Shown here in pieces: positions 13,301-26,000 of a stretch of 64,000 bases of DNA. Position numbers and translations under genes: made by a program. Every line of letters begins with the position of its first letter. The first letter of the stretch is position 1. The stretch lies in the NCBI GenBank assembly GCA_008360975.2, contig CM039189.1, positions 15,094,056-15,158,055 on the forward strand, in the 5' to 3' direction. The notes beneath the pieces were generated by a model that ran no database searches, was not told where the DNA came from, and saw nothing but the letters and a program-made list of their open reading frames with translations. The stretch is from Lichenostomus cassidix (Eukaryota; Chordata; Aves; Passeriformes; Meliphagidae).

Positions 13301-14945
13301 GGGGGTGGTGGTGGGTGTCTGATGCTTATAGATAATACTTTTCAAAATGAGAGCCTTTTATTCACTTTCTGGGTATGTTTCTGTTGACCAGATTTGATAA
13401 GTCTTGAAGTAACTAAAAATTACCTAGATATTAGTGATCTTTATTACTTTATTTTCTGGCCTGTGTCTCTGTATTGGTCTGGAGTAACTCTCCTGAAGTC
13501 ATCATTTTGCCTAGGGCTAAACTTCATTCTCTTTTCTTCTAAGAAAGATTGCCAATTGAGTTAGGCCACTTTGAAAAGCTTTTATGGCTTTGATATGGGT
13601 TAAAAGCTGTTGGAGCTGAGGTTTATCAAATCCATTACAGTTCAGCATTATTCCATTTGATTAGTCACTCTTGGCATACAGATAGGATTTGAAAAAAAAT
13701 AGCTTCAGCAAAATTATCATCAATAATTCACATGTTTACATTACAATTGTATATATTGTATACTCCTTCAATGGGAAGCTTTATTTCATATACATATAAT
13801 TATAATGGATACATATGCTTCATTGGAAAGCTTCAAAAGGTAGCCATTCACTAGACCAGATTTGAAGTATTTAAATACTTAATATTGTGATATTTGTTTT
13901 CTGCTAGAATGTGTTGTAAAACTACAGCAAGAATGTAGTCTTTTATCTAGAATCTATGGTGGGGACTAACAGTTTTCCATTGCAAGGCAGAGATGTGACA
14001 AAGCATTTTATGAAAACAGAGCTCACAAAGTTACATGGGTCAGTCTCACCTTGAGTTCTCAATCTGTACAAAAACAAACCACTTTTTTTTTTTAGCATTG
14101 TGTCATTGGTTGAAAAAGGTGTACTGAGTGATGCATACTCTCAAATATACCAGTATGCTTTTCACAGAATTGGCTTAAGTTTCATCTTCTGTTTTCCTTT
14201 TTTAAACTTTTGGGAAGATACTTTATCAAAGAGTGTTAACTGTTTTGTTTTACTCTGAATTTTGTTCTTTGTACTGAACAGATATGCTTTATTCCCCAAG
14301 AATACTCTAAAAACATTTAGTTAAATGAAACATATTAAAACATTAGTGTCTCCCCAAGTCCCTGATGAGGTTTACATGTTTGTCAGGAAAATAATTGCTC
14401 CCATCTGCATGCTCATTAGACCTTTCACACTATTTTAAACTCAGATAATTTAGTGATAATTTTGACTTTTCAAATGTTTTTCTGTATTCAAAATTTGCTA
14501 TTTTAATCTCTATGTTACTTTGTTGCATTATTCAATATATTAATCTCTTAGTGCATTCTTCACAACTTTAACAAAGGTCACAAATCTTTCATATTTATAA
14601 CAAAGTTCAAGTGAGAAGAATTGACTGGTTTTAATTTAAGCTTGGAAGTAAAAAAAAGTTTATTTTTTTCTGTTTACATTCAAATCAAGCACGTTTGGCT
14701 TGAGTCAAGGTGTGATCCAAGTATTCTTTGCAGAATGAAAGCCTTAATTTGAATGGGTTTAGTATCTCTTTGTGCTTTTATACCAACAAATTTATATTCA
14801 AACCACAAGAGTTATACCAAAAGAACTCATTTTAAAGGCATTTGAGATGTGCTTATGAAGTTGAGGTGGAGTGATTGAAGAAATTGCTATTTGTCAGCTG
14901 TGTATAGCATCTCAGCTGCAGAACCTGTAACTTTGTGTAAATACG

Positions 14946-14970
14946 AAAACCATTGAGCTTGAATGGTTTT
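14946..14970. repeat. Inverted repeat, 9-bp stem
   Basis: Arms AAAACCATT (14,946-14,954) and AATGGTTTT (14,962-14,970) are perfectly complementary around a 7-nt loop, in LRRC8B intron 1. Chance is a reasonable explanation. Confidence 0.85.
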
Positions 14971-15432
14971 TAGTGCTTAGAAAGGGGACAATGAAAGAGG
15001 CCATTATTTTATCTCTACTTTAGGAACAGCAACTTTCAGATGTTGAACAAGTAAATAATTTGAAGGGGTGGCATCCTGTAGATCCCTAGATCTTTTACTC
15101 ATAATGTTGGCTCTTTAAAATATGGAAGGAGTAATGACTGTTCTAATACTCACAGGTTTTGGAGTCCAAATATTTCATAATCTGATGACAATTTATTTTT
15201 CTTCCAGGAGTGTTTTATAACCATCCAGTCCTTCTTTAGCTGCTTTCCTTTGGGTGGGCCTGGTAAGCTTTTACATTGTATTATAAATAGCTCTGTCAGT
15301 GCAAGGAGGGTTAATTTATTTTCAGTCATTCTTTCCACTTGAATGTGGAGTAAGAAAAAGGTTCAGCTCTTGTTTGACTTTTTATAACAGTTTGTCAGCT
15401 GTGTTTAAAATTGAAATGTACAGTACCAATAT

Positions 15433-15798
15433 ATTATAAACAAGGGCCAGCATGTGCCCAGGTGGCCAAGAAGGCCAATGGCATCCTGGCCTGTATCAGC
15501 AATAGTGTGGCCAGTGGGACCAGGACAGTGGTTGTTCTCCTGTACCAGCCACTGGTGAGGCCATGCCTTGAGTGCTGTGTCCAGTTCTGGGCCCCTCATA
15601 ATATGAAAGAGATTGAAGTGCTAGAGAAGGGCAACAGAGCTGATGAAGGGTCTGGAAGCACAAGTTCTGTGAGAAGGGGCTGAGGGAGCTGGGGGAGCTC
15701 AGCCTGGAGCAAAGGAGGCTCAGGGGGAATTATCAGCCTCTGCAACTGCCTGAAAGGAGGGTGTAGCCAGGCAGGGGTCATTTTCCCAACTAACAAGT
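15433..15798 (+). mobile_element. CR1 LINE fragment, truncated at both ends
   Basis: This stretch matches the known CR1 (chicken repeat 1) consensus for the end of ORF2 and the start of the 3' region. Recognisable pieces include the stretch encoding [14 protein letters not shown], the one encoding VQFWAPH, and the later part corresponding to the conserved loop of the element (GGCTGAGGGAGCTGG). The reading frame, the C-terminal part of the reverse transcriptase, is broken by small deletions and a stop at about 15,681. Both the 5' body and the 3' terminal repeats are missing. It is an old, inactive, sense-oriented insertion in LRRC8B intron 1. Confidence 0.92.
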
Positions 15799-16857
15799 TT
15801 GTAGTTATTTGGGGAAAAAACCTACTTCCTCGTTGAAATAGGGCTAGCTGTAGGCAGTTTCCCTGGGTGTTTGGGGATTTTTGTGTTGATGGGACTGCAA
15901 AACTTTGACTTCATATTCTGCATGACCATGTATGAGTATGTACTGTTCCATGTCATGTAGCTGTAGCAGTGCAGAGCTTAATGGATCCACAATGAGGCAG
16001 CAGTTATAATGAAAGCTGAAATGTTTGCTCTTTATTTGGGTTAAGCCATTAAAAATAAGAATATTCAATGTTTTCTCCATCCAGAATGAAGACAAATGTA
16101 AAGATGGCATGTCCAAGGAATTTTAAACGGTGTAGACCTCCTGACTGAGCAGTGTTGTGTATTTTATTCTCTTTAATTAGTAAAGTAAGTATGAATCAAA
16201 CCTCTGCTTCTGGGAGTTAAATGTGTCATATATGTATATATATAACAATATTAAGCAATAAGTTGTGTTACCTTAATTTTATTTCTGCCAATATGCTTAA
16301 TTCCCTTGATGGGAGAAGATGGGGAATTATCTATAAGAATATCTAATACAAAATGGCTTTTTGGGAATTTTTACATTTTTAATTGGGTAGAATTATTTAA
16401 TCTGGTAGAAAGTTCTAAATTACAAAAGCCATCATGTTAATGTATCACTCTGATTTTGGAATTCTTCATAAATAAATCACTTATGTAAGTTTATGATGGT
16501 AGTGAAGGATTGCTAATTATACATTAACCACTTCTTTAAGTTATACCTGTTTGTTGCTTCTACTGGAGCAGTACCCAAATGTTTGGTTAAAATATACCTT
16601 CTCCTAATCTCTCATGCTAGTTTCACTCTTCAAGGCTTTGCATTCCAAGTACCTTTCCTTAAAATAACTCCATGAGGTGATAGCTGGGGTCAGGTCCCAG
16701 AAGTTCTTGTATCCTTTTGCTACGCTCTGGGGTCCAGGCCACATGTTATATTTATTTAAAACTGTGAAAATAGTAATAAGCTTCAAGTATTTAATGGTGA
16801 GACAAATTGTTTTTAACAATTCTCTAAGAATGTATTTTGTTTTCTTTTTTCTTCTAC

Positions 16858-16877
16858 CAGCTGCTGTTCTCTCACAG
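16858..16877 (+). promoter_or_regulatory. LRRC8B: Tandem splice acceptors of the LRRC8B coding exon
   Basis: A long pyrimidine tract leads to CAG at 16,858-16,860, followed 17 nt later by a second pyrimidine-rich stretch ending in CAG at 16,875-16,877. Either can serve as the acceptor, and both leave the ATG at 16,887 intact. Use of the second gives a minimal 9-nt leader before the start codon in this exon, and use of the first adds 17 nt of 5'UTR. Confidence 0.7.
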
Positions 16878-16886
16878 GTGAAAGTC

Positions 16887-19800
16887 ATGATCACGCTAAC
16901 AGAACTCAAATGCTTAGCAGATGCCCAGTCATCCTACCACATACTAAAACCATGGTGGGATGTCTTCTGGTATTACCTCACCATGATAATGCTGCTAGTT
17001 GCTGTGCTCGCTGGGGCTCTCCAGCTTACTCAAACCAGAGTATTGTGTTGTCTTCCTTGCAAGCTAGAATTTGACAATCATTGTGCTGTGCCTTGGGATT
17101 TAGTTAAAGCCAACCTTAACATGTCAGCTAGCTCGACAGCACCAATAATCATCCCGCTTAAAATCCAGAATTATCTCCATCGGCAGCAGTACTCCTACAT
17201 TGATGCAGTATGTTATGAGCGACAGCTTCACTGGTTTGCCAAATTTTTTCCATACCTAGTGCTTTTGCATACCTTTATTTTTGCAGCTTGCAGTAATTTC
17301 TGGCTTTACTATCCTAGTACAAATTCCAGGCTTGAGCACTTTGTAGCTGTTCTGCAGAAGTGTTTTGACTCTCCGTGGACAACACGTGCCCTCTCAGAAA
17401 CAGTCGCTGAGCAGTCTGCGAGGAAGTTGCCGATAGCCAAATCAAAAACAGTGATTTCTTCACCTCAGTGTTCAGGAGACATAGGGGCCAGCAGACAGTC
17501 ACTGCCATATTCACAACCTGGCTTGGAAACAACTGGAAGAGAAAATTCAAGTGTTCTTGACAAAAAGGAAGGGGAACAAGCTAAAGCTATATTTGAAAAA
17601 GTGAAGAAATTCAGAGTACATGCTGAAGAAAAGGATGTCGTATACACAGTGTATATGAAACAGATTATAGTGAAAGTCTTTGTCGTTGTCATAATAGTAA
17701 TTTATGTCCCCTACTATTTATCATTTATTACACTTGAAATTGATTGTGTAGTTAATGTCCAAGCCTTTACCGGCTACAAAAGGTACCAGTGTGTTTATTC
17801 GCTAGCAGAAATTTTTAAAGTTTTGGCTTCGTTTTATGTTGTTTTAGTGATCTTCTATGGATTAACTTGTACTTACAGTTTGTGGTGGATGTTAAGAAGT
17901 TCACTTAAGCAATACTCTTTTGAGAAGTTGAGAGAGAAAAGTAATTACACTGATATACCTGATGTAAAGAATGACTTTGCATTTATCCTTCACTTGGCAG
18001 ATCAGTATGATCCTCTTTATTCCCAACGATTCTCAATATTCCTGTCTGATTTGAGTGAAAACGAACTCAAACAGATAAATCTTAACAATGAATGGTCAGT
18101 GGAAAAACTGAAAAATAAACTAGTAAGAAATTCCCAAGAGAAGACTGAGCTTCACCTTTTCATGTTAAATGGTCTTCCAGACAGTGTCTTTGAACTGACA
18201 GAAATAGAAGTCCTAAGCTTGGAACTTATTCCTGAAGCCAAACTTCCTTCAGCTGTGACCCAACTTGTCAATCTCAAAGAACTCAATGTTTATCACTCAT
18301 CACTAACGATGGATTATCCAGCAGTGAACTTTCTAGAAGAAAATCTGAAAACCTTGCGTTTGAAATCTAGCGAGATGGGAAGAATTCCATTTTGGGTCTT
18401 TCATCTAAAAAACCTACAAGAATTGTGCTTATCAGGATATTTCATGCTAGATCATCACAACTCCATATACAATGATGGCTTTCAGGGGCTAAAAAATCTG
18501 AGATCAATTCACTTAAAAAACAACCTTTCCCGTATACCTCAAGTGATTACAGATCTTCTGCCTTCTTTACAACACTTGTCTGTAAACAATGAGGGAAATA
18601 AACTGATAGTGCTAAATAATCTGAAGAAGCTGGTAAACCTGAGAACCCTGGAATTAATCTGCTGTGATTTAGAGCGCATTCCCCATTCCATTTTTACCCT
18701 AAACAATTTGCATGAAATTGACTTAAAAGAAAATAATCTCAGAACAGTGGAAGAAATTATTAGTTTCCAACATCTTAAGAATCTTTCTTGCTTAAAATTG
18801 TGGCACAACAGTATTTCATATGTTCCAGTGCAGATTGGTGCATTATCAAACCTGGAACAGTTGTACCTAAATTATAATAATATTAAACATGTTCCATTGC
18901 AGCTATTTCTTTGTAGAAAATTACACTATTTGGATCTTAGCTATAATAAGCTAACCTCCATCCCCGAAGAAATTGGTTATCTGTCCAATCTGCAGTACTT
19001 GGCTTTGACAAAAAACCATGTAAGTAGAACTTTGAATTGCTACTAAAAAAAAAAAATAGGCTTAACCTACTATTTCTTCTGTAACAGCCTCTACTTTGAA
19101 GTGCTTTTGTGGTGTTCAAGATTAAAGTAAATCCAGAAAAAAGGGGTGGTGCTTGTTTAATTACTAAAGCTTTGGAATCAGCAAAGCTCACATTATACTG
19201 AATAAGTACTATCCTGGTCTGTAGCAGCTTAAGGGCTTTGACCCAGAGATAGTATAGGTTAGCATGGCTGGATAAACATGTCTTCCCTTTCCCTGCAGCT
19301 GTCTATCCCATGTAGTGTTTTAATGGAAGTGAACAGTGTTTAATTTTTACCTTAAAATGTCAAACTAAAAGCTAAAGTGAATTAACAGCTGCTTGATGAG
19401 CAGCTCAGGTGTATGATTGGGAAGAGGGAAATATTATGGTTGGTAACCTCATCAGCGGTACTAAACTGTCTGGCTTGTTAATGTGGGACTCAGGCTTGTG
19501 ACTTCTTTTGAGGTTTATCATTGTTTTCATTGGGGAGACTGGTTTTGGATGTTACATGTCCGTAGAGTGTGCCAGGACTACTGTACTGCACAGGTTTCAT
19601 GACACAGGCGCTACTAATCCTGAGTCTCTCCACAATCTGTGCTTGTTCTTCATTAAGTGATTCTTAGGAGACTGTAGGCTCTTCCTCTCCCCTGCTGCCT
19701 GCACACGTCTGCATGCACTTCTGCATGCACCTATGGATGTGCTCCCCCTTCCATGCTTGACTTGTGCCAGGAGCTAAGCAGCTTTGTAACAAAACTGGTA

Positions 19801-20264
19801 TAATAAAACCATTGTCGTGCTCTCAAGCACTTGATCACATAATGATAAAGGAAAAGTCCCTCTTTTCCTTTCATAAACTAAGAGGTTTTTGTACCCTAAA
19901 ATAAAAATGTGAAATGTCAAAATATGCAGCTGCACATAGGCTAACAACTTCTAATGCACTTTATTTTTGTTCTTCTCTTTCCTTTTTCTAGATTGAAATG
20001 CTGCCTGATGGATTATTTCAGTGCAAAAAGCTGCAATATCTTCTTCTGGGAAATAACAGTCTGATGAATTTGTCCCCTTTTGTGGGTCAGCTACTGAATC
20101 TTGTTCAGTTAGAGCTCATTGGAAACTATCTTGAATCACTTCCTGCTGAACTGGAAGAATGTCAGTTCTTAAAGCGAAATAATCTAATTGTGGAAGAAAG
20201 GTTGTTGAAAACACTTCCACCTCGTGTAAGAGAGCGCTTGCAGGCATGCTCAGATAAGTCCTAA
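16887..20264 (+). CDS. LRRC8B: LRRC8B, volume-regulated anion channel subunit B (two coding exons)
   Basis: Coding exons are 16,887-19,019 and 19,992-20,264, giving 801 residues (human 803). The start MITLTELK is the family start; the upstream in-frame ATG at 16,677 lies in intron 1. The N-terminal pannexin-like channel region has TM1 at about 23-48, a first extracellular loop with Cys54, 55, 58, 66 and 109 and a sequon at Asn78, TM2 at about 121-140, a cytosolic loop containing the family signature [16 protein letters not shown] (225-240), TM3 at about 259-281 and TM4 at about 307-333. Leucine-rich repeats fill about 395-801. Arg99 sits where LRRC8A has the pore-lining Arg103. Known role: accessory VRAC subunit that needs LRRC8A for plasma-membrane channels, also linked to ER calcium leak. 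The last three or so repeats are encoded by the second exon. Same strand as LRRC8C downstream. Function is inferred from homology. Confidence 0.97.
19020..19991 (+). other. LRRC8B: LRRC8B intron within the LRR coding region
   Basis: A 972-bp GT-AG intron with donor CAT|GTAAGT after 19,019 and acceptor TTTTTCTAG|ATT before 19,992. It is phase 0, so ...TKNH joins IEMLPDGL, restoring the family sequence. If retained, translation would add eight residues (VSRTLNCY) and stop at 19,046, losing the last repeats. Nothing else recognisable lies in it. Confidence 0.95.
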
Positions 20265-21385
20265 GTTTAAAATGAAATTCTGCATCATTGCATTCTACAA
20301 GCCTTGCTTAATGTCTTTCTAAAAATATGTTTAAGTAGAGAGGAGTGAAGGAGAGAGAGCAACTTACACATCAGTCTTAAACTTAATTGCATTGAACTGA
20401 GTTGCTTGTATTGGGAAAGAAAAATTTATTTAGATTCAAAGAAAACATGCAGCCTTTTACAGGTAAACATGTTTGAAAATTTTGGAGCATGAGTTGTTGG
20501 CTAGGTTCTACTGATTGAAATAATTCACCTAAATGTTTATGGTAGAATTGAAATGGAGGAGGTGATAGCCTGGCTATAGTGAGAGTGTATATACTTTTTT
20601 GCTATGAGAATTTTTTGTGTTGGTAGTGATGATTTTGAACAGTTTAATCTCCTGCCATATGAGGTCTAGGAACTCTCTGGAATTAGTTTCTAAATATGAA
20701 CTCTTCTCTAATTTAGGATGTATTAAATTAAGAGTTCAAACTATTTGAGCAGTTTAATTGCATGGGGTATACTGAAAGTAATTTTTCAACATAACTTAAT
20801 TTTTAAAAGCTTTTGACAAATACTAAGCATTAATTCTATAATTGTGGAAGATGCCATTTGAATCTTGCTATTAAATACCTAGAACTGGTTTCAGCATTTT
20901 GTCTTAAAAATAGTAAACACAAAATTAATTGTTGCCTAGAAATTGGGATGAATCAGAAGAATCTGAAGTAATTGTTGTGCGCATGTCCTAGAGAACCAAT
21001 CTTACATTACTGATCTTCAGAAATTATGGCAAGCAACACAATATAGTTGCAAAATTGTCTTCTGTATGTTGTGAGCATCCCAGGTGTTAGTGTAGTGTAT
21101 GTTGCTGATTAATATTTTTGTAACTTCTCATTACTGACTGCCTCAGTGAAGCTTCTCCACACCCATTTCTTGGGGAGAGGATGAAGGAGGTTTAAGGTTT
21201 GTATTAGATAGGGACAGAAAGACACAAATAAAACAAACTAAATCATCACACAGCTTATAAGCACTTGGGAGGAAAAGACAGGAAGCATTATAAGCTTTGC
21301 CTCTTCTAGGGATGTAATAATTTCATAAATCATAGTGCTGGGATAAACTCTTATGCCATCCTTAATACTTGCAAAACTGGATGGA

Positions 21386-21391
21386 AATAAA
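21386..21391 (+). terminator. LRRC8B: Proximal poly(A) signal of LRRC8B (AATAAA)
   Basis: Canonical AATAAA about 1.1 kb past the stop codon, followed within 30-60 nt by a T/G-rich downstream element. It would give a short 3'UTR isoform. Confidence 0.55.
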
Positions 21392-23044
21392 ATGTTTCCT
21401 GACTTCATTCTTCTGCTGTGCGCTGTTTTATTGTATGTGAAATCTTAATTCTCATGTTTATCATGTTCGCTAAAAACCTATGTTATGCCCCTGGGGAAAG
21501 AAGAGGTTAGCATGCTTTCCAAAAACATACTTTAAAACTTTAATATAATACAAGAAGTTTTCAAAAACCAATCTCAATTATGGGTTAAACAGATGAAGTC
21601 AACTGTACTCTTAATGACTTTGTGTTCAAGAAGTGTGCTGACAAACTGCTCTCCAGTTTGTAATAACAAATCATCACAGATAAAACTAGTTTTAGTACAA
21701 GACTACTTTTAGTTGTCTCATGCTCCCGTTCCACTGCCAGTTTTGTAGAGTGTAGGGTTTATTTTGAATGAAAATGCCCAAACAAGTCTGATCAACATGA
21801 AAGGAGGAGATGTCTTTGCAGGAGCAGTGCAAGAGGTGCATGTTTATCCACTGTACTGATGGCATTCCAAAGATCTTTGTAGTTAGAGCACTTTTCTTCT
21901 CAGGGAACCAAAATGTGGTAAAACTATTGCTTACTGTGTAGTTCTAGAAATGTTTTGTTTAAACTGGTTAGCTGTGTTTGTGTGCAGACCAGTGCTGCTG
22001 GAACAGTGTTTCATAGTGTCCATATATAACTCCTCCAAACTCTGTCAACTAATTTTGAGTTTTAAAACAGTCCCATAGGAATTGACGTGGTTCACCAACA
22101 GAGCTAGTCGTGGTACCTGTGATTAAACCAGAGTGCATTGATTTACACCCCTGTGGCAAGACTTGTGTTAATAATTGCAATAGGCCTGTCTGGACTTCAT
22201 AACATTAAAGAACACTTTATGCCAGAATTTGACACAAGACTTGCAGTCTAATAATTTATATCAGATGAAATGAGCATTTTCTTTAAAGTTTTTTTCTAAA
22301 TTGGAAAGCTTTGTTGAAAAAGTTAAATCAGCAAGTAACTGACTTAGCCAATAGCTTCAAATTTCTAGGAATGCATCAGTCCTTTTTCATAGTCAAACAA
22401 ACTGATGAAGGAAAATAGTGATCTTATATGTGCATTTTACACTAATTCTGTTGAGAGGGAAGTAACAGAAATAACTTGGAGAGTGGTACTTCATTTCTAA
22501 CATGGTAGCCTCAAAGGATTTGAGGAATCACTCAGAAATGCATAAGAATAGTAATATAGTTTTATAGGCTAAATGGGTTACATTTTTTGCAGACTTTAAT
22601 TTGTTCACTCTGCATCCCCTCAGGAGGGTTGGATTATTTTCACTGCATGTTTGGGTGTTTAAAAAGCACCCAGACAAAAGCCAGAAAGTGTAAAGGCTAT
22701 AATCCCTAGCCTTGCTTTGAAACCACAGTGTGCCTTTGCTATCCCTTTTGTACCATGAAACCTAATCCAAGTGCTTAGAATTGAGGGTGGAGACAAATAC
22801 AACTGAATTCCTTGAATCCACTTCAGCCATTACCTTAATATTCATTATTTCTTCAAAATGAGGGCATTTTCAGGGAATTGATTTATGAATCCACTGTCAA
22901 ACTTTGTACAATAAGTATTGTTGGCATCTAGTCTTTGTATAAATAATCATTTCCAATCAAAAAGGCTTTCCAACTTGTTTGTGTTGTATTGCATTGAAGA
23001 ACTTTGTATTGTGACCTTCCGTATCATGAACATTTTGTTTAAAG

Positions 23045-23050
23045 ATTAAA
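23045..23050 (+). terminator. LRRC8B: Distal poly(A) signal of LRRC8B (ATTAAA)
   Basis: Common variant hexamer, followed by a CA-containing cleavage context and a T-rich downstream stretch. A canonical AATAAA follows at 23,193-23,198, so the true distal end may lie at either site. Confidence 0.45.
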
Positions 23051-26000
23051 TTTTTGTTTGCATTACAATTCTATGAACTGTTCTTTATTTTTCATGAAAG
23101 ATGTTGCATTTAATGCAAAGCTTAGAAGTCTGCTTCCAGCTATCTGTATCTGTGTGGTAGCAGGTCTGTCTTCCACAGGCAAGTGTGACGATAATAAACA
23201 CCAGTGGGAAATTAACATTATGCTCCATGTCAACTCAGTTTTTATATTCGGGACTAGGAGAGAAGTTCTTGTGTTGATTTATAACTAAACTTCCATCTTA
23301 ATTGTTGCTACAGAACCTTGTCCAAGTCTCCCACTTTAATTTTCATGAGCTGGGTAAGTATCAAATGCATACTGGAATTGTACTGGGAGAAGCAGATTGG
23401 GAATGATTTTCTTCCCAGCTTGGCACATACAGCTGTGGTATGGCTAAACTGCCATAAATAATGCTGCTTGTGGTAAATCATGAATGTATTTCAAGTATTG
23501 CACATGGTGTTACCTCAAAGATCTCACTTCTCTTGAAATGCAAGATGATATATGATAGCTTTTTCTGGGGAACTGGGTTTGACTCCATGGTTTTAAGATA
23601 AGAAAAAACCCAGATGTGCAAGTACTGTTACATATTCAAGTGCTAGCTTTTTGTCTTTCAAAATAAGAACCTTCCTAGTAAGTTTTACAGAACTGTGGCC
23701 CTTTCTTCTTGGAGATGAAATGAAAAAATAAAAAATTACGCAGCTTACCTGTTTCAAGGAGATAGGTGTTAGTAAAATAAGGTAGATGATGATTTCTAAA
23801 ACCTTTTCTTCGTGCTCCTACAAATTCATTTATTTTGTTTGCATGACAACTTACTGTCTTCTAATAGTTTAATTTTTTTAATGGGTAGATTTTCATAATT
23901 TTAACATAATTCCTTGGTTATGTTGCCTTTCCATCTTCAAGAATGTGATTTGAGGTTTATTCTGTAATAATTTCTAATAAGTAACTCTTTCTCTCTTCCC
24001 TTTCTACCCCAATAAATGTCAGGATTATTGAGAACAATGTAGGAGCAAATACATGGCTGCAAGTCCTGAAAGCAGAAGGCAGTGCACATCATCCTATAGA
24101 TTGCTTCTAGGAAGGATTTTGGAGAACTTTGAGTATTTCTGGAGATCAGGAATAAGCAAGCTCTCATACTTTATTTGGCCTTGTTGGATGGGCAAGTCCC
24201 TCAAACGTGCAAGCTTGGTAGTGCTTTTCCTAGAGGGAATGTAGAGACTGCAGGGTAGCTGTCAGCTCCATCATGACAGCAAGTAATGTAGGCTGTGGCA
24301 AGGGAGGGGGAATAGTAGTCAGTTGATTGGAAGAAGCAAGTAGTGATACTATGGTCTTATATGCTTGCAGGATAAAGCAGTGTTTCAGCAATTCCTGTGT
24401 CTGGAGAAGTCTCCATCCTGGCATTGATCGAGTTTATCCCAGTCCTTTATTGCTAGGACACATAGGTGATGGAGGGGGCAGTAGCAACCCACTTTGGGGC
24501 TGGACTGGCATTTGAAAGGGTTTAGGCATTAAAACAGTCTAATGTATTTAGTAAAGGAGCCATTACATCTTGTCCTGTTGCTTCATGTTAATCCATTTCT
24601 GTGAATACCTATTCCCTCTTTGTTCAACTTCTAATAACCAGTAATCTGTTGTTATTTTGTACAAATGTACTCTCTGCTTCATAGGAGCCAGCTGAAAGGC
24701 TTTTGGGTAGTATGGATATGCAAGTCGTATGCATTTAACACTTGGAGAGGTGGAGCATAGAGGATGAAAATGGGTCTACCTGCAGAGATTAGGGGGAGGA
24801 ATAATTGCTCAAAGTAACAGGAGAGATCTGAGAGATCATTATTACTGCTTAGCCCAGCAAGACTCTTGGGAAGTATAACTTGCTTGTAGGCAGTTCTGGC
24901 AGTGTGGTGCTTAACACAGGGAGATATCAGTCTGTAGTGCTTGTGGGCCTGCTGTGAAACAGGTACGTTTTTTACTTGCTGTTGCTTTTTTCCTCTTATA
25001 AAAATGCTATTTCTAAATTTACTGCTACTGTTTATAAATGTTACTTATAGTACACTGAATAAAAGTTATTTATTTTCTTTTCATCTCCGTCATACTTGCA
25101 TATCTATGCATTGCAGAACCAATACTCTTGTCAAAAGATGTTGCAAAGCAAGTATTTGGAAAGTGTGGAGGGATGAAAACTGTAACAGGAGGTATGTAGA
25201 AAAGCCAGTCACTGCAATCTTCCTGACAATGCAACCTGAAAATCTCCAAGTCAGGGTTCAGGCTTACTATATGGATGGCAAGGGGAAAAAAGAATGTGCC
25301 TTTCTACTCTTCATTGCAAGCATAGCTAACCTGCAAGTAAATAGTGAATAGTGGTTTGAAATCAGCCTTTCTCAGTAGCAAAAATGCATAAGATTGTGCA
25401 TTAAACAGTTGGGTGGGATTTTTTTTGTAGTGATGTTGTTCATTATAGCTGAAGATATACATCATCATAGGGGATGTCTCCATCCTCTGACCCCTGTGCT
25501 TTGGCCCTCAGGTCTAGCCATTGTTTCGACTTTTGCTGGACCTTATGCCAAGCTGATTCAATGGCAAAACACTTTATAGTAGTATTTTTCTGCTGGTTCA
25601 ACAAGCTGAATTAATCTGGTACAGTCTGGCAAGTACCAAAGTCAGTAGAACAGGACAAGATCAGTACCTCCCCTTATGATAACTGCTTAGGGTGCAACTT
25701 CATATTTGCTTGCAAAGTAATTATCCTTGGCTGCCTCTTCGGTTTTGTTTGGGGTGGTTTTTTTTATTATAGTACATTGGTACAACCAAATGACTGTGAC
25801 TTCTTTACATGGATTATAATAGCTGCATAGCTACATATATGCACATACATAGATATTAATCCAGATCTGGTATTAAACAGGCTTAGGACACAGTAATATA
25901 GTAAATATGTTTATCTAAAATAAAATATTAGTAAGTGGGAAGTGTAAAGATCTAAAAAAACTCTTCAAGAGTTAATAAATAGCATGTCTTGAACTGTTAT

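Larger units (their letters stand above)
3939..16877 (+). other. LRRC8B: LRRC8B intron 1 (5'UTR intron)
   Basis: About 12.9 kb of AT-rich DNA between the CpG-island donors and the coding exon. No open frame in it resembles a known protein. Contents that I can name are a perfect 13-bp-stem inverted repeat at 7324-7357, a 9-bp-stem inverted repeat at 14,946-14,970, a CR1 LINE fragment at 15,433-15,798, and short T- or TA-rich runs (for example about 5,410-5,431, 12,686-12,703 and 16,230-16,245). Additional alternative 5'UTR exons could lie here but cannot be placed from sequence alone. Confidence 0.7.
20265..23215 (+). other. LRRC8B: LRRC8B 3'UTR (approximate end)
   Basis: The 3'UTR starts after the TAA at 20,262-20,264. 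Candidate ends are set by poly(A) signals: AATAAA at 21,386-21,391 followed by a G/T-rich stretch, ATTAAA at 23,045-23,050, and AATAAA at 23,193-23,198. A Pumilio-type element TGTATATA is at 20,586-20,593. The stretch has no coding potential. A 3'UTR of a few kilobases is usual in this family. Confidence 0.65.

Noticed and set aside
15411..15683. Possible gene with reverse-transcriptase-like residues
   Set aside because: It is the decayed C-terminal part of a CR1 LINE ORF2, annotated as a mobile element instead.
16677..16886. In-frame N-terminal extension of LRRC8B from ATG 16,677, with a hydrophobic signal-like stretch
   Set aside because: The hydrophobic residues are the translation of the intron polypyrimidine tract; acceptors at 16,860/16,877 and the family start MITLTELK place it in intron 1.
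24941..25351. 136-codon plus-strand frame
   Set aside because: Low-complexity hydrophobic start, no family resemblance, AT-rich context with no splice or promoter signals.
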